This document shows positions 1-8,403 of a stretch of 64,000 nt of DNA, piece by piece. Where the stretch lies: the NCBI GenBank assembly GCA_035548515.1, contig DASZSW010000031.1:31945-95944 (forward strand), given 5' to 3'. The DNA is from DASZQY01 sp035548515. GTDB lineage: Bacteria; Pseudomonadota; Alphaproteobacteria; Rhizobiales; Kaistiaceae. Both the position numbers and the translations under genes were made by a program. The notes below the pieces were generated by a model. It saw only the letters and a program-made list of their open reading frames with translations. It searched no databases and had not been told where the DNA came from. Numbering within the stretch: position 1 is the stretch's first letter; the number at the start of each line of letters is the position of its first letter.

Positions 1-354
1 GGCGGCGGCGCCCACCTTAGCTTTGATCTGGTCCTTGGGCAGCTTCTGAAGTTTCAACGCGTAGGCCATGTTGTCGAACACGCTCATGTGCGGATAGAGC
101 GCGTAGGACTGGAACACCATTGCGATGCCGCGGCGCGAGGGAGCGCGGAGGTTCACGACTTCGCCGTCGATGGCGAGCGTGCCGTCGCTGATTGTCTCGA
201 GGCCTGCGATGCAGCGGAGCAGCGTGGACTTTCCGCAGCCGGAGGGGCCGACGAAGACCATGAACTCGCCCGACTTGATGTCGAGGTTGATGCCCTTGAG
301 GATCTCGACGTTGCCGTAGCGTTTGTGGAGACCGTTGATCTGGACGGTGGACAA
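1..354 (-). CDS. aglK: Sugar ABC transporter ATP-binding protein, AglK/MalK/UgpC type (partial, 3' end outside window)
   Basis: The first 118 codons of a CUT1-family sugar importer ATPase are visible; the rest lies beyond base 1. The Walker A motif GPSGCGKST and the Q-loop region VFQSYALYPHMSVFDN are intact, as in MalK/UgpC/AglK proteins that energise sugar uptake at the inner membrane. There is no ATG in a sensible place. A TTG at 354 fits best, because a GGGAGGGG ribosome site lies a few bases upstream and the product then begins STVQINGLHKRYG, as expected for the family. It follows the permease gene directly, so it is the last visible gene of the operon. The agl assignment rests on the neighbours. 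Confidence 0.85.
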   Translation of the reverse strand, partial: MSTVQINGLHKRYGNVEILKGINLDIKSGEFMVFVGPSGCGKSTLLRCIAGLETISDGTLAIDGEVVNLRAPSRRGIAMVFQSYALYPHMSVFDNMAYALKLQKLPKDQIKAKVGAAA

Positions 355-366
355 GGCTTCCCCTCC

Positions 367-1563
367 CTACTTGACCGAGCCGGCCAAGAGGCCGCGTACG
401 AAATACCGCTGGAGCGCGAAGAACACCGTCAGCGGGACGACGATTGAGACGAAGGCGCCGGCGGTGAGCAGTTCCCAATGATCGCCGCGGGTGCCGAGCA
501 GGTTGACCAGACGGCCGGTGAGCACGACGCGATCGTTTTGCGCGCCGAGGAAGACCAGCGCGACGAGCAGGTCGTTCCAGATCCACAGGAACTGGAAGAT
601 GGCGAAGGATGCCAGCGCCGGGAAACTCAGCGGCAGCACCATGCTGGTGAAGGTCTTGAAATGCGACGCGCCATCGACGCGCGCCGACTCCATGATCTCG
701 CGCGGCAGACCGGCCATGTAGTTGCGGAGCAGATAGATCGCGAGCGGAAGACCGAACGCCGTGTGCGCAAGCCAGACACCGACGTACCCCTTCGCCTCCC
801 CGCCGAAGAAGTGGGCGATCTGGTTGTAGAGGAAGAGCAACGGGATCAGCGACATCTGCAGCGGCACGACGAGCAGGCCGACGACAAGAGCCACCACGAA
901 TCCGCGGCCGGGAAAGCGCATCCACGCCAGCGCATACGCGGCGAAGGCGGCAATCATGATCGGGATGACGGTGGCGGGAATGGCGACGGTGAGCGAGTTG
1001 ATGAACGACTGGCCGATGCCTTCGGCGGCGAGCACGTCGCGATAATTCTCGAACGTGAAGCGCGGCGGGCTGCCGACGCCGAAATAGACGCGTGGCTGGC
1101 CGCTGTAAGCCAGCTGCGTCGGCGACGAGAGCGTGTAATCGCCAGTCGACTGAACCGTGAGGCTGCCGCCATTGAAATCGTCGATCGTGCTGCCGGCAGG
1201 ATGGGCGCGGACGTCGGCGTTGGTTGCGCCGAAGCCCTCGATCGAAAGGCCGCGAGCGTCGGCCCCGAACAGGTTGCCTTTGACGACGTACTTGCCGTCT
1301 TCCTGCGTCTGGCCGCTCGCCGGGCCGATGCGGGCGGCGCTGAGGCGGACCGAGGGTGCCAGCGACGTCCACCAGCCGGAGATCGCGAGCTGGTCGCGGT
1401 CGCGAACCGAGGAAACCAGCAGGCCGACGGTCGGGAAGGTCCAGAGCGCTACGAACAAGAGAAGCGCCAGGTGTGCCAGGATCCGGCCAACCTTGATGCG
1501 CTGGCGCGGGGTCGGCGCGGCTTGGCCCAGCGCGACGGGGGCGTCGGTGGCGATCGTGCTCAT
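367..1563 (-). CDS. aglG: Alpha-glucoside-type ABC transporter permease (AglG-like)
   Basis: A 398-residue inner-membrane permease of the MalG group. The cytoplasmic EAA loop that docks on the ATPase reads ARVDGASHFKTFTSMVLP. After the first membrane segment (about residues 34-54) there is a periplasmic stretch of roughly 100 residues rich in Gly, Ser and Thr before the next conserved part (FTFENYRDVL). MalG-like permeases are usually about 280 residues, but AglG proteins of rhizobia are known to be this long. The start overlaps the stop of the preceding permease gene, so the two are translationally coupled. Substrate (maltose, sucrose, trehalose or another glucoside) cannot be fixed from sequence. 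Confidence 0.85.
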   Translation of the reverse strand: MSTIATDAPVALGQAAPTPRQRIKVGRILAHLALLLFVALWTFPTVGLLVSSVRDRDQLAISGWWTSLAPSVRLSAARIGPASGQTQEDGKYVVKGNLFGADARGLSIEGFGATNADVRAHPAGSTIDDFNGGSLTVQSTGDYTLSSPTQLAYSGQPRVYFGVGSPPRFTFENYRDVLAAEGIGQSFINSLTVAIPATVIPIMIAAFAAYALAWMRFPGRGFVVALVVGLLVVPLQMSLIPLLFLYNQIAHFFGGEAKGYVGVWLAHTAFGLPLAIYLLRNYMAGLPREIMESARVDGASHFKTFTSMVLPLSFPALASFAIFQFLWIWNDLLVALVFLGAQNDRVVLTGRLVNLLGTRGDHWELLTAGAFVSIVVPLTVFFALQRYFVRGLLAGSVK

Positions 1564-2576
1564 CAGGCGGTCCCCACTTCAGCGCGCACGCGGCGGATGT
1601 TCCAGACCATGACCGGCAGCACGGCGAGCATGATGATCACGGCGATGGTCGACCCGCGGCCGTAGTCGCCGGAGATGAACATCCAGCGGTACATGAGATT
1701 GGCGAGCACCTGCGTCTGGAACTCGCCATTGGTCATCGCGTAGACGATGTCGAACACCTTCAGCACGGTGATGGTGATCGTGGTCCACACCACGACGATG
1801 GTGCCCCAGATCTGCGGGATCATGATGTCGAAGAACTGGCGAAACTCGCTGGCGCCGTCGATCCGGGCGGCTTCCAAAGTCTCCTCGGGGATGCCGCGCA
1901 GCGCCGCCGACAGAATGACCATGGCGAAGCCGGTCTGAATCCAGATCAGGATGATCATCAGCAAGAACGAGTTGAGATAGGGAACGGTGATCCACGCCTG
2001 CGGCGGGAAGCCGAGGGCGGTGACGATAGCGTTCAGCACGCCGATCTGCTCGAGGCCGGGACCTTTGTAGGTGTAGATGAACTTCCAGATGATGGACGCG
2101 CCGACGAACGAAATCGCCATCGGGGCGAAGATCAGAGACTTGGCGATGTTGCCCCACCAAAGGCGATCGGCAAGAGTCGCGATGATGAGGCCGAACGCGG
2201 TCGAGAAGGCCGGCACGATCAGCAGCCAGCCGACGTTGTTCAGCGCCGAGCGCCAGAAGGTGTCGTCGGTGAGCGCCCAAACGTAGTTATCGAGCCCGAC
2301 AAAACGCGTGCCGAACTTGTCGTAAAGCGACAGGCGCAGCGTCTCGAAGACCGGATAGACGAGATAGACGACCAGGAAAAGCAGCGCGGGGCCGATGAAC
2401 AACCACGGCCTAACCTGCGAGCGCAGCGTATCGCGCCGCGTGAGGGCCGCATCGGACATGCCGGGCCGCGCCATCAGCAGGCGATCGAGCACCCAGTTCG
2501 TGCCCCAGAAATAAGCGAAGCACGCAGCCAGCGCGATTGCGACTGCGATGACGGCGGCCAGTATCTGCTGGAACAT
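1563..2576 (-). CDS. aglF: Alpha-glucoside-type ABC transporter permease (AglF-like)
   Basis: A MalF-group permease of about 337 residues and the partner of the downstream AglG-like permease. Its EAA loop reads ARIDGASEFRQFFDIMIP. An N-terminal membrane segment (MFQQILAAVIAVAIALA) comes before the conserved core (PWLFIGPALLFLVVYLVYP). I chose the ATG at 2576 because a GGGAG sequence lies just upstream and the length then fits AglF; an in-frame ATG at 2633 would add 19 polar residues. A strong hairpin lies between this gene and the upstream binding-protein gene. Confidence 0.82.
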   Translation of the reverse strand: MFQQILAAVIAVAIALAACFAYFWGTNWVLDRLLMARPGMSDAALTRRDTLRSQVRPWLFIGPALLFLVVYLVYPVFETLRLSLYDKFGTRFVGLDNYVWALTDDTFWRSALNNVGWLLIVPAFSTAFGLIIATLADRLWWGNIAKSLIFAPMAISFVGASIIWKFIYTYKGPGLEQIGVLNAIVTALGFPPQAWITVPYLNSFLLMIILIWIQTGFAMVILSAALRGIPEETLEAARIDGASEFRQFFDIMIPQIWGTIVVVWTTITITVLKVFDIVYAMTNGEFQTQVLANLMYRWMFISGDYGRGSTIAVIIMLAVLPVMVWNIRRVRAEVGTA

Positions 2577-2658
2577 CCGCTCCCATCCCTCGGCGCGATC
2601 GCTTGTTGTTGTCGCGAAGGCCCCCGCCTTCAATGCCGGCCGCGCCCTGCCGGAAGAT

Positions 2659-2684
2659 GGGACCCGGCGCTTACGCCGGGTCCC
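2659..2684 (-). terminator. Intercistronic hairpin between aglE and aglF
   Basis: A perfect 11-bp inverted repeat (GGGACCCGGCG / CGCCGGGTCCC) with a 4-base loop lies in the 138-bp gap after the binding-protein gene. No U tract follows. Such hairpins commonly protect the upstream message or partly terminate transcription, giving more binding protein than permease. The role is inferred. Confidence 0.6.
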
Positions 2685-2714
2685 GAGTCGCTGGTCCCCT
2701 GAGATTAAGCCGGC

Positions 2715-4091
2715 CTAGAGCTTGTCCCAAGCCGCCTGGATCTGATCGGCAACGTCCTTGGAGGACTTGCCGTTCACGAAGTCCGTCATGCCGGTCCAGA
2801 AGGCGCCGGCGCCGATCGGGCCGGGCATCAGGTCAGAACCGTCGAAGCGGAACGTCGTGGCACCCAGGAGAATTTCGCCCTGCTTGCGCAGCGCGTCGCT
2901 GGAGTATGCGGCCGTGTTGACCGACTTCAGCGCGGAGAGGAACGCGCTGTTCGGCTGCGCCATCCAGATCTCGTGAGCAACCGGCGTCTTCAGGAAGTCG
3001 ATGAAGGCGCGCGCGGCCGGCGAGTCCTTGGTGATGGTGACGATGTTGCCGGCGCCGAGAACCGGGTTACCGAGTTCCGGGTGCGAGGCATACGGCGGCA
3101 TATAGAAGAAGTCGTAGTCCTGCCCGGCAACCGAACCCTCCGGGAAGAACGAAGCGATGAACGACGCCTGGCGATGCAGGTAGCACTGCGGCGGCACCGT
3201 GAAGAGGCCCTTCGGGCTGTCGCCGAACGCGGTCGTGGCAACGGCCTTCGTGCCGCCGGCGACCTTCTTGTCGTCCTTAACGATGGAGCCGAAGATATCC
3301 AGCGCGGCGATGACGCGCGGATCGTTGAACTTGACGGTGTTCTTGACCCAGCCGTCGTAGACGTCCGGCGCCTGCGTGCGGAGCATCAGGTCTTCGATCC
3401 AGTCGGTGGCGACCCAACCCGTGGCACCGCCCGACTCAATGCCGATGCACCACGGCGTGCCGCCGTCCGCAACGATCTTGTCGGTGAGGGCGAGAAGCTC
3501 CTCCATGGTCTTGGGGACCGTGTAGCCCTTCTCCTTGAAGTTATCCGGCGAGTACCAGACGAGCGACTTGAACTCCTGCTTGTACGGGAAGCCGTACTGG
3601 TGCACGGCGCCGTCCTTGCCGGTGAACTGGCCAAGGGCCGCCCACGAAGCACCGGCGGCGTAGTTGTCGGTGACCCACTTGGTCGTGTCGGCGCCGAGAT
3701 CGGTCAGGTAGCCCTGCTTGGCGAAGTCGGCGAGAAGGCCGGGCTGCGGCAGGATGAGGATGTCGGACGGGCTGCCGGCCTGGAGATCGATGCGGGCCTG
3801 CTCTTCGTAGTTCTTGGACGAGTTGTCCTGAGCGTCGATGCCGGTGGCATCCTTGAAGTACTTGAGCACCGCCTCCCACTGGGCCTTGTCGCCTTCGTTA
3901 ACCCAGGCGTCCCAGATGGTGAGTTTCTGACCGGCGAGGCCCTGATGGGCAGCCTTGAAGTCTTCGAGCGACTTCCACGTGATGTTGGAGCCCTCGCCAA
4001 CCGCCGGAGTAAAGACGTCCGCGGCGTGGGCCGACACGGCGAACAGCCCAGTGGCCATCGTCGTTGCCAGAAGTAAGTGACGAAATTTCAT
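2715..4091 (-). CDS. aglE: Alpha-glucoside-type ABC transporter substrate-binding protein (AglE-like)
   Basis: A 458-residue periplasmic binding protein with a clear Sec signal peptide ending near AVSAHA-AD. Length and sequence (for example KLTIWDAWVNEGDK near the N terminus and a WQIQAAWDKL-like C-terminal segment) match the rhizobial AglE group of family-1 solute-binding proteins. It would capture an alpha-glucoside and deliver it to the AglFG-like permeases. A strong GGGAGG ribosome site precedes the ATG. It is the first gene of the operon and is divergent from a LacI regulator, with two operator-like palindromes in between. AglE is better supported than ThuE because of its length and the long AglG. 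Confidence 0.82.
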   Translation of the reverse strand: MKFRHLLLATTMATGLFAVSAHAADVFTPAVGEGSNITWKSLEDFKAAHQGLAGQKLTIWDAWVNEGDKAQWEAVLKYFKDATGIDAQDNSSKNYEEQARIDLQAGSPSDILILPQPGLLADFAKQGYLTDLGADTTKWVTDNYAAGASWAALGQFTGKDGAVHQYGFPYKQEFKSLVWYSPDNFKEKGYTVPKTMEELLALTDKIVADGGTPWCIGIESGGATGWVATDWIEDLMLRTQAPDVYDGWVKNTVKFNDPRVIAALDIFGSIVKDDKKVAGGTKAVATTAFGDSPKGLFTVPPQCYLHRQASFIASFFPEGSVAGQDYDFFYMPPYASHPELGNPVLGAGNIVTITKDSPAARAFIDFLKTPVAHEIWMAQPNSAFLSALKSVNTAAYSSDALRKQGEILLGATTFRFDGSDLMPGPIGAGAFWTGMTDFVNGKSSKDVADQIQAAWDKL

Positions 4092-4224
4092 ACGAAACCT
4101 CCCTAGAGGACGTTGACGATATCGCGGGAGGAGCCGATGCAGCGGCGCCCCGGCGTCTTAACGCGCCAGCTCGTCCGCAGTGCCGTTTGGTTTCCTCCCA
4201 CAAACGCTTGGCTTACGGCATTTT

Positions 4225-4238
4225 CCAAAGCGCTTTGG
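4225..4238. promoter_or_regulatory. LacI-family operator (proximal to aglE)
   Basis: The 14-bp perfect palindrome CCAAAGCGCTTTGG has the central CG step typical of LacI/GalR operators. It lies 134 bp upstream of aglE, in the divergent region shared with the lacI-type gene, which is its likely regulator. Confidence 0.7.
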
Positions 4239-4315
4239 CCGCCATCTTTGCAGACGCCCCCACAGAGTCAATATGTGGAAAGAGACGAGCCACACCGATC
4301 TTGCGGAAAATATTG

Positions 4316-4325
4316 AAAGCGCTTT
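4316..4325. promoter_or_regulatory. LacI-family operator (proximal to the regulator gene)
   Basis: A second copy of the AAAGCGCTTT core lies 30 bp before the regulator start codon. Its centre is 89 bp from the other operator. Two sites at this spacing would allow autoregulation and looping by a LacI tetramer or paired dimers. Function is inferred. Confidence 0.6.
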
Positions 4326-4355
4326 GAATGCCGCCCAAAGATTTCGGGTTGCGGG

Positions 4356-5378
4356 ATGAAGCTCAAGGATCTGGCCGATACCCTCGGTCTTTCGCCGACG
4401 ACGGTGAGCCGCGCGCTGAACGGCTACCCCGAGGTGAACGAGGAGACGCGCTGGCGCGTGGTGGAAGCCGCGCGGCGCTACCACTATCGCCCCAACGCCT
4501 CGGCGCGGCGGCTGGCAACGGGTCGCGTCGGGGCGATAGGCGCAGTCCTGCACACACACCGCAACCAGCTCATCGATCCGCACTATGTCGAATTTCTCGC
4601 GGGCGTCGGCGAACGGTTATCGGAAGACGAGATCGACATCGTGCTGTCACCGACGAAGGCGGGCGGCGAGGAGACGCCGAGCTACCGGCGCATCGCGACC
4701 GGCAAGCGCGTCGATGCGATCATTCTTTCTTCGCCGCCGGTCGAGGACGAGCGTGTGCGCGTGCTCACGGGGCTCGGCATGCCGTTCATCCTCCACGGGC
4801 GCACAGTCAATCAGCCCGGCCACGCCTGGCTCGACATCGACAACGAGCGCGCATTCCATCAGGCGACGAAGTACCTGCTCGACCTTGGCCACACGCGTAT
4901 CGGGCTGATCAACGGGTTCAAGTCGTACACCTATGCGTCGCATCGCGAGCGCGGCTACCGTGCGGCGCTCGCGGAGCGCGGGATCAAGCCGGACGAGCGG
5001 CTGGCCGGCGAGGCGTTGATGACCGACGACAACGGCTACCGGCTGATGGAGCAGTTCCTGACGCTGTCGCCGCGACCGACAGCGATCCTTGTGTCATCGA
5101 TGATGATGGCGCTCGGCTGTTTTCGCGCCGTGCGCGCGGCGGGGCTGGAGCTCGGCAAGGACGTGTCGATGGTGGCGCACGACGACGTCTTTCCCTTCCT
5201 CAATGCCGACCGCATGTATCCGACGATGACGACGACGCGCTCCTCCATCCGCGCCGCCGGCACGCGCGTGGCGGAGCTGGTGCTGGAGATGCTGCGGGGG
5301 CGCGATCCGGAAACCATCCACGAGCTGTGGCCGGTCGACCTCGTCATCCGCGGATCGACGGGGCCAGTGCCGTCTTGA
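4356..5378 (+). CDS. LacI-family transcriptional regulator (AglR-like)
   Basis: A 340-residue repressor. The N-terminal helix-turn-helix reads MKLKDLADTLGLSPTTVSRALNG, followed by the hinge helix (PNASARRLATG) and a sugar-binding periplasmic-protein-like domain to the C terminus. It is transcribed away from the agl-like operon, with two LacI palindromes between them, so it most likely represses that operon and itself until a sugar binds. A 2-dehydro-3-deoxygalactonokinase gene follows 34 bp downstream and may be under the same control. An earlier out-of-frame ATG at 4328 is not the start. Confidence 0.9.
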   Translation: MKLKDLADTLGLSPTTVSRALNGYPEVNEETRWRVVEAARRYHYRPNASARRLATGRVGAIGAVLHTHRNQLIDPHYVEFLAGVGERLSEDEIDIVLSPTKAGGEETPSYRRIATGKRVDAIILSSPPVEDERVRVLTGLGMPFILHGRTVNQPGHAWLDIDNERAFHQATKYLLDLGHTRIGLINGFKSYTYASHRERGYRAALAERGIKPDERLAGEALMTDDNGYRLMEQFLTLSPRPTAILVSSMMMALGCFRAVRAAGLELGKDVSMVAHDDVFPFLNADRMYPTMTTTRSSIRAAGTRVAELVLEMLRGRDPETIHELWPVDLVIRGSTGPVPS

Positions 5379-5412
5379 CCTGAGCTTCGTCCGCGACGCA
5401 AGAAGGGCGCGG

Positions 5413-6327
5413 ATGGGCGACATTTCCTCCGGAAAACTGATCGCGGTCGACTGGGGCACGACGCGCCTGCGCGCCCGGCTCGTCGACGGCAAAGGCGCGC
5501 TGGTGGCGGAGGCGAACAGCGACCGCGGCATCGGCGTGCTCAACGGCAGCGGCCACGAAGCGGCATTCGAGTCTCTCGTTGCGGCGTGGCCGGCGGTGCC
5601 CGCGATCATGACGGGCATGGTCGGCAGCCGGCAGGGATGGCGGGAGGCGGCGTATGTCCCCTGCCCAGCGGACGCGGCCGCGGTGGCATTGGCGATGACG
5701 CGCCTCACGACCGCACGCGGACGCGAGGTGGCGATCATCCCGGGGCTGCGGGTCGGCAACGCCAACGTGATGCGCGGGGAAGAGACGCAGATCGTCGGGC
5801 TCATCGCCACCGAAGCTGCATTTAGCGGGACAGCCGTATTGCCCGGCACGCACTCGAAGTGGGTGAAGGTCCAGCGCGGGACGATGGTCGACTTTGCCTC
5901 GTTCATCTCGGGCGAATTGTTCGCGCTGCTGGCGCGGCACTCGCTCTTGCGGCATTCGGTCGGCGATCCGGATGCAATGGGCGACGTTTCGGGATCTGCG
6001 GATTTTCTGGCCGGCGTGGACTATGCGCGGCGCGTGCCGTTTCCGGCGGCGATTTTTTCCGTGCGGGTGCGGCAGCTTCTCACCGATACGGCCCCGGAAG
6101 CCAATCTGGCCTATCTCTCGGGGCTGGTCATCGGCGGGGAGATCGCGTCAGCTATGGCGCTGGGCGTGGCGGACGGCCCTCTCCGGATCATCGCGGCGCA
6201 GAATCTTGGGCGCGCGTATCAGGCGGCCCTCGGCGTCTTCAACCTGACGGCGGACGTGCACGACGGCGACGCCATGGCGCTTGCCGGCTTGCTGTCGCTG
6301 GCGCGTGCCATCGGCTGGCTGGCCTGA
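5413..6327 (+). CDS. dgoK: 2-dehydro-3-deoxygalactonokinase
   Basis: A 304-residue DgoK-family (PF05035) sugar-acid kinase. The phosphate loop reads IAVDWGTTRLRARLV near the N terminus, and the family motifs MTGMVGSRQGW and LPGTHSKWVKV are present. Known DgoK enzymes phosphorylate 2-keto-3-deoxygalactonate with ATP in galactose/galactonate breakdown. The partner aldolase gene dgoA is not next door. It follows the LacI gene on the same strand, which ties it to the agl-type regulon, although its substrate is not an obvious product of alpha-glucosides. Confidence 0.88.
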   Translation: MGDISSGKLIAVDWGTTRLRARLVDGKGALVAEANSDRGIGVLNGSGHEAAFESLVAAWPAVPAIMTGMVGSRQGWREAAYVPCPADAAAVALAMTRLTTARGREVAIIPGLRVGNANVMRGEETQIVGLIATEAAFSGTAVLPGTHSKWVKVQRGTMVDFASFISGELFALLARHSLLRHSVGDPDAMGDVSGSADFLAGVDYARRVPFPAAIFSVRVRQLLTDTAPEANLAYLSGLVIGGEIASAMALGVADGPLRIIAAQNLGRAYQAALGVFNLTADVHDGDAMALAGLLSLARAIGWLA

Positions 6328-6333
6328 GACGCG

Positions 6334-6735
6334 TTACGCCGGTGCGTTGTTGATTTCGATGACGTTGCGGTCGGGATCGGCGACGTAGACCTGCAGGAAG
6401 CCGGCAAGACCGCTCCGCACGACTACCATGCGATGGGGGTCGTCTTCGGCCGCATCCTCGCGGAAGCCCGCGGCGCGGAGCTTTTCGACGAAACCCTCGA
6501 AGTCGTCGGTGCGGAAAGCGAAATGGAGGTCGTCCCGGTCAATGCCCCGCGTGCGGAAATTGCCTGGATAGACGTTGATGTGCACTTGGAGGTGACCGCA
6601 GGCGAACCACGCGCCGGACGTCGCGAACGGCGGACGGGACAGCGGCTTGAGGTCGAACACCTTTTTATAGAAGTCGACCGATCGATCGAGGTCGGTTGCC
6701 AGAACCGAGACGTGATGCAAGGCGATAGACGGCAC
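6334..6735 (-). CDS. VOC family protein (glyoxalase/bleomycin resistance fold)
   Basis: A 133-residue protein with one VOC module pair: SIALHHVSVLATDLDRSVDFYKKVFDL at the N terminus and a C-terminal half ending FLQVYVADPDRNVIEINNAPA. His and Glu residues at the usual metal-ligand positions are present (LHHV, LQVHINV, NVIEIN). A GTG start at 6735 gives the normal family length; upstream codons read as non-family sequence. It ends 7 bp from the convergent dgoK and lies just downstream of urtE on the same strand. Substrate unknown. Confidence 0.8.
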   Translation of the reverse strand: MPSIALHHVSVLATDLDRSVDFYKKVFDLKPLSRPPFATSGAWFACGHLQVHINVYPGNFRTRGIDRDDLHFAFRTDDFEGFVEKLRAAGFREDAAEDDPHRMVVVRSGLAGFLQVYVADPDRNVIEINNAPA

Positions 6736-6787
6736 GCGAGGCTCCGCAGACGGGAGCGGCAGACTACATCGCGGCGGGACTCTTCCG

Positions 6788-7486
6788 CTAGACGGTGAGG
6801 TGGCGGCGGACGCGTTCGGTGTCTTCGAGATCGGCGCGGTTGCCGGCGAGCACGATCTCGCCGCGGTCCATGACGGCAAACGTGTCGGCGAGCTGCTTCA
6901 CGAAATCGAAGTATTGCTCGACCAGCAGGATGGCCATGCCACCCTTCTGGCGCAGCCATTCAATGGCGCGGCCGATGTCCTTGATGATCGATGGCTGGAT
7001 GCCTTCGGTGGGCTCGTCCAGCACCAGAAGCTTCGGCCGCGTGACCAGCGCGCGGGCGATGGCCAGCTGCTGCTGCTGGCCGCCGGAGAGATCACCGCCG
7101 CGGCGACGCAGCATGTCGTGGAGGACCGGGAAGAGATCGAAGACGTCGGAGGGGATCGACTTGTCGGCGCGCTTCAGCGGCGCGTAGCCGGTCTCGAGAT
7201 TCTCTTTCACGGTGAGCAGCGGGAAGATGTCGCGGCCCTGCGGCACGTACGCGATCCCGAGGCGGGCGCGCTGGTGCGGGGCCATGCCGGCGAGCGGCTT
7301 GCCATCGAAGGTGATGGTACCCCTTGCGATCGGGTGCTCGCCGACCACAGCACGGAGGAAGCTGGTCTTGCCGACGCCGTTGCGGCCCATCAGGGCCGTG
7401 ACCTTGCCAACTTCGGCGGAGATGGAGACGTGGCGGAGCGCCTGGGCGGCGCCGTAGTAGAGGTCGACGTTTTCGGCGGTCAGCAT
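6788..7486 (-). CDS. urtE: Urea ABC transporter ATP-binding subunit UrtE
   Basis: A 232-residue LivF-like ATPase and the last gene of the urea importer operon. It carries Walker A GRNGVGKT, signature LSGGQQQQLAIARAL and Walker B LLVLDEPTEGIQPS. The start at MLTAENVDLYYG is the family start; the open frame continues 26 codons further, but those codons come from an intergenic palindrome. Unusually for this operon, a 160-bp gap holding an inverted repeat separates it from urtD. It works at the inner membrane with UrtD to power UrtBC. Confidence 0.92.
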   Translation of the reverse strand: MLTAENVDLYYGAAQALRHVSISAEVGKVTALMGRNGVGKTSFLRAVVGEHPIARGTITFDGKPLAGMAPHQRARLGIAYVPQGRDIFPLLTVKENLETGYAPLKRADKSIPSDVFDLFPVLHDMLRRRGGDLSGGQQQQLAIARALVTRPKLLVLDEPTEGIQPSIIKDIGRAIEWLRQKGGMAILLVEQYFDFVKQLADTFAVMDRGEIVLAGNRADLEDTERVRRHLTV

Positions 7487-7519
7487 GGGTCGGCTCCGCG
7501 GGTGGACCACGCTCCACTT

Positions 7520-7611
7520 GTCATCCCCGCGGAGGCGGGGACCCAGTAATCGCTGTCGGTGCAAGCATTGGCGCGGCGGTGGCTACTGGGTCCCCGCTTT
7601 CGCGGGGATGA
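7520..7611. repeat. Inverted REP-like repeat inside the urt operon
   Basis: Two arms face each other: TCATCCCCGCGGAGGCGGGG-ACCCAGTA and, inverted, TACTGGGTCCCCGCTTTCG-CGGGGATGA, about 34 bp apart. Each arm also contains its own short palindrome (CCCCGC...GCGGGG). It is a typical mobile intergenic palindrome of alphaproteobacteria. A degenerate relative lies near 49880. It sits between urtD and urtE and could form a strong hairpin in the transcript. Confidence 0.85.
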
Positions 7612-7646
7612 CCGTTGGAGGGTGGGTATGGTGGTGTGAATCATCT

Positions 7647-8399
<753 letters not shown>

Positions 8400-8403
8400 C
8401 GCT

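Noticed and set aside
2715..4091. Trehalose (thuE) assignment for the binding protein
   Set aside because: The 458-residue length and the long companion AglG-like permease fit the agl system better than thuEFGK; substrate remains unproven.
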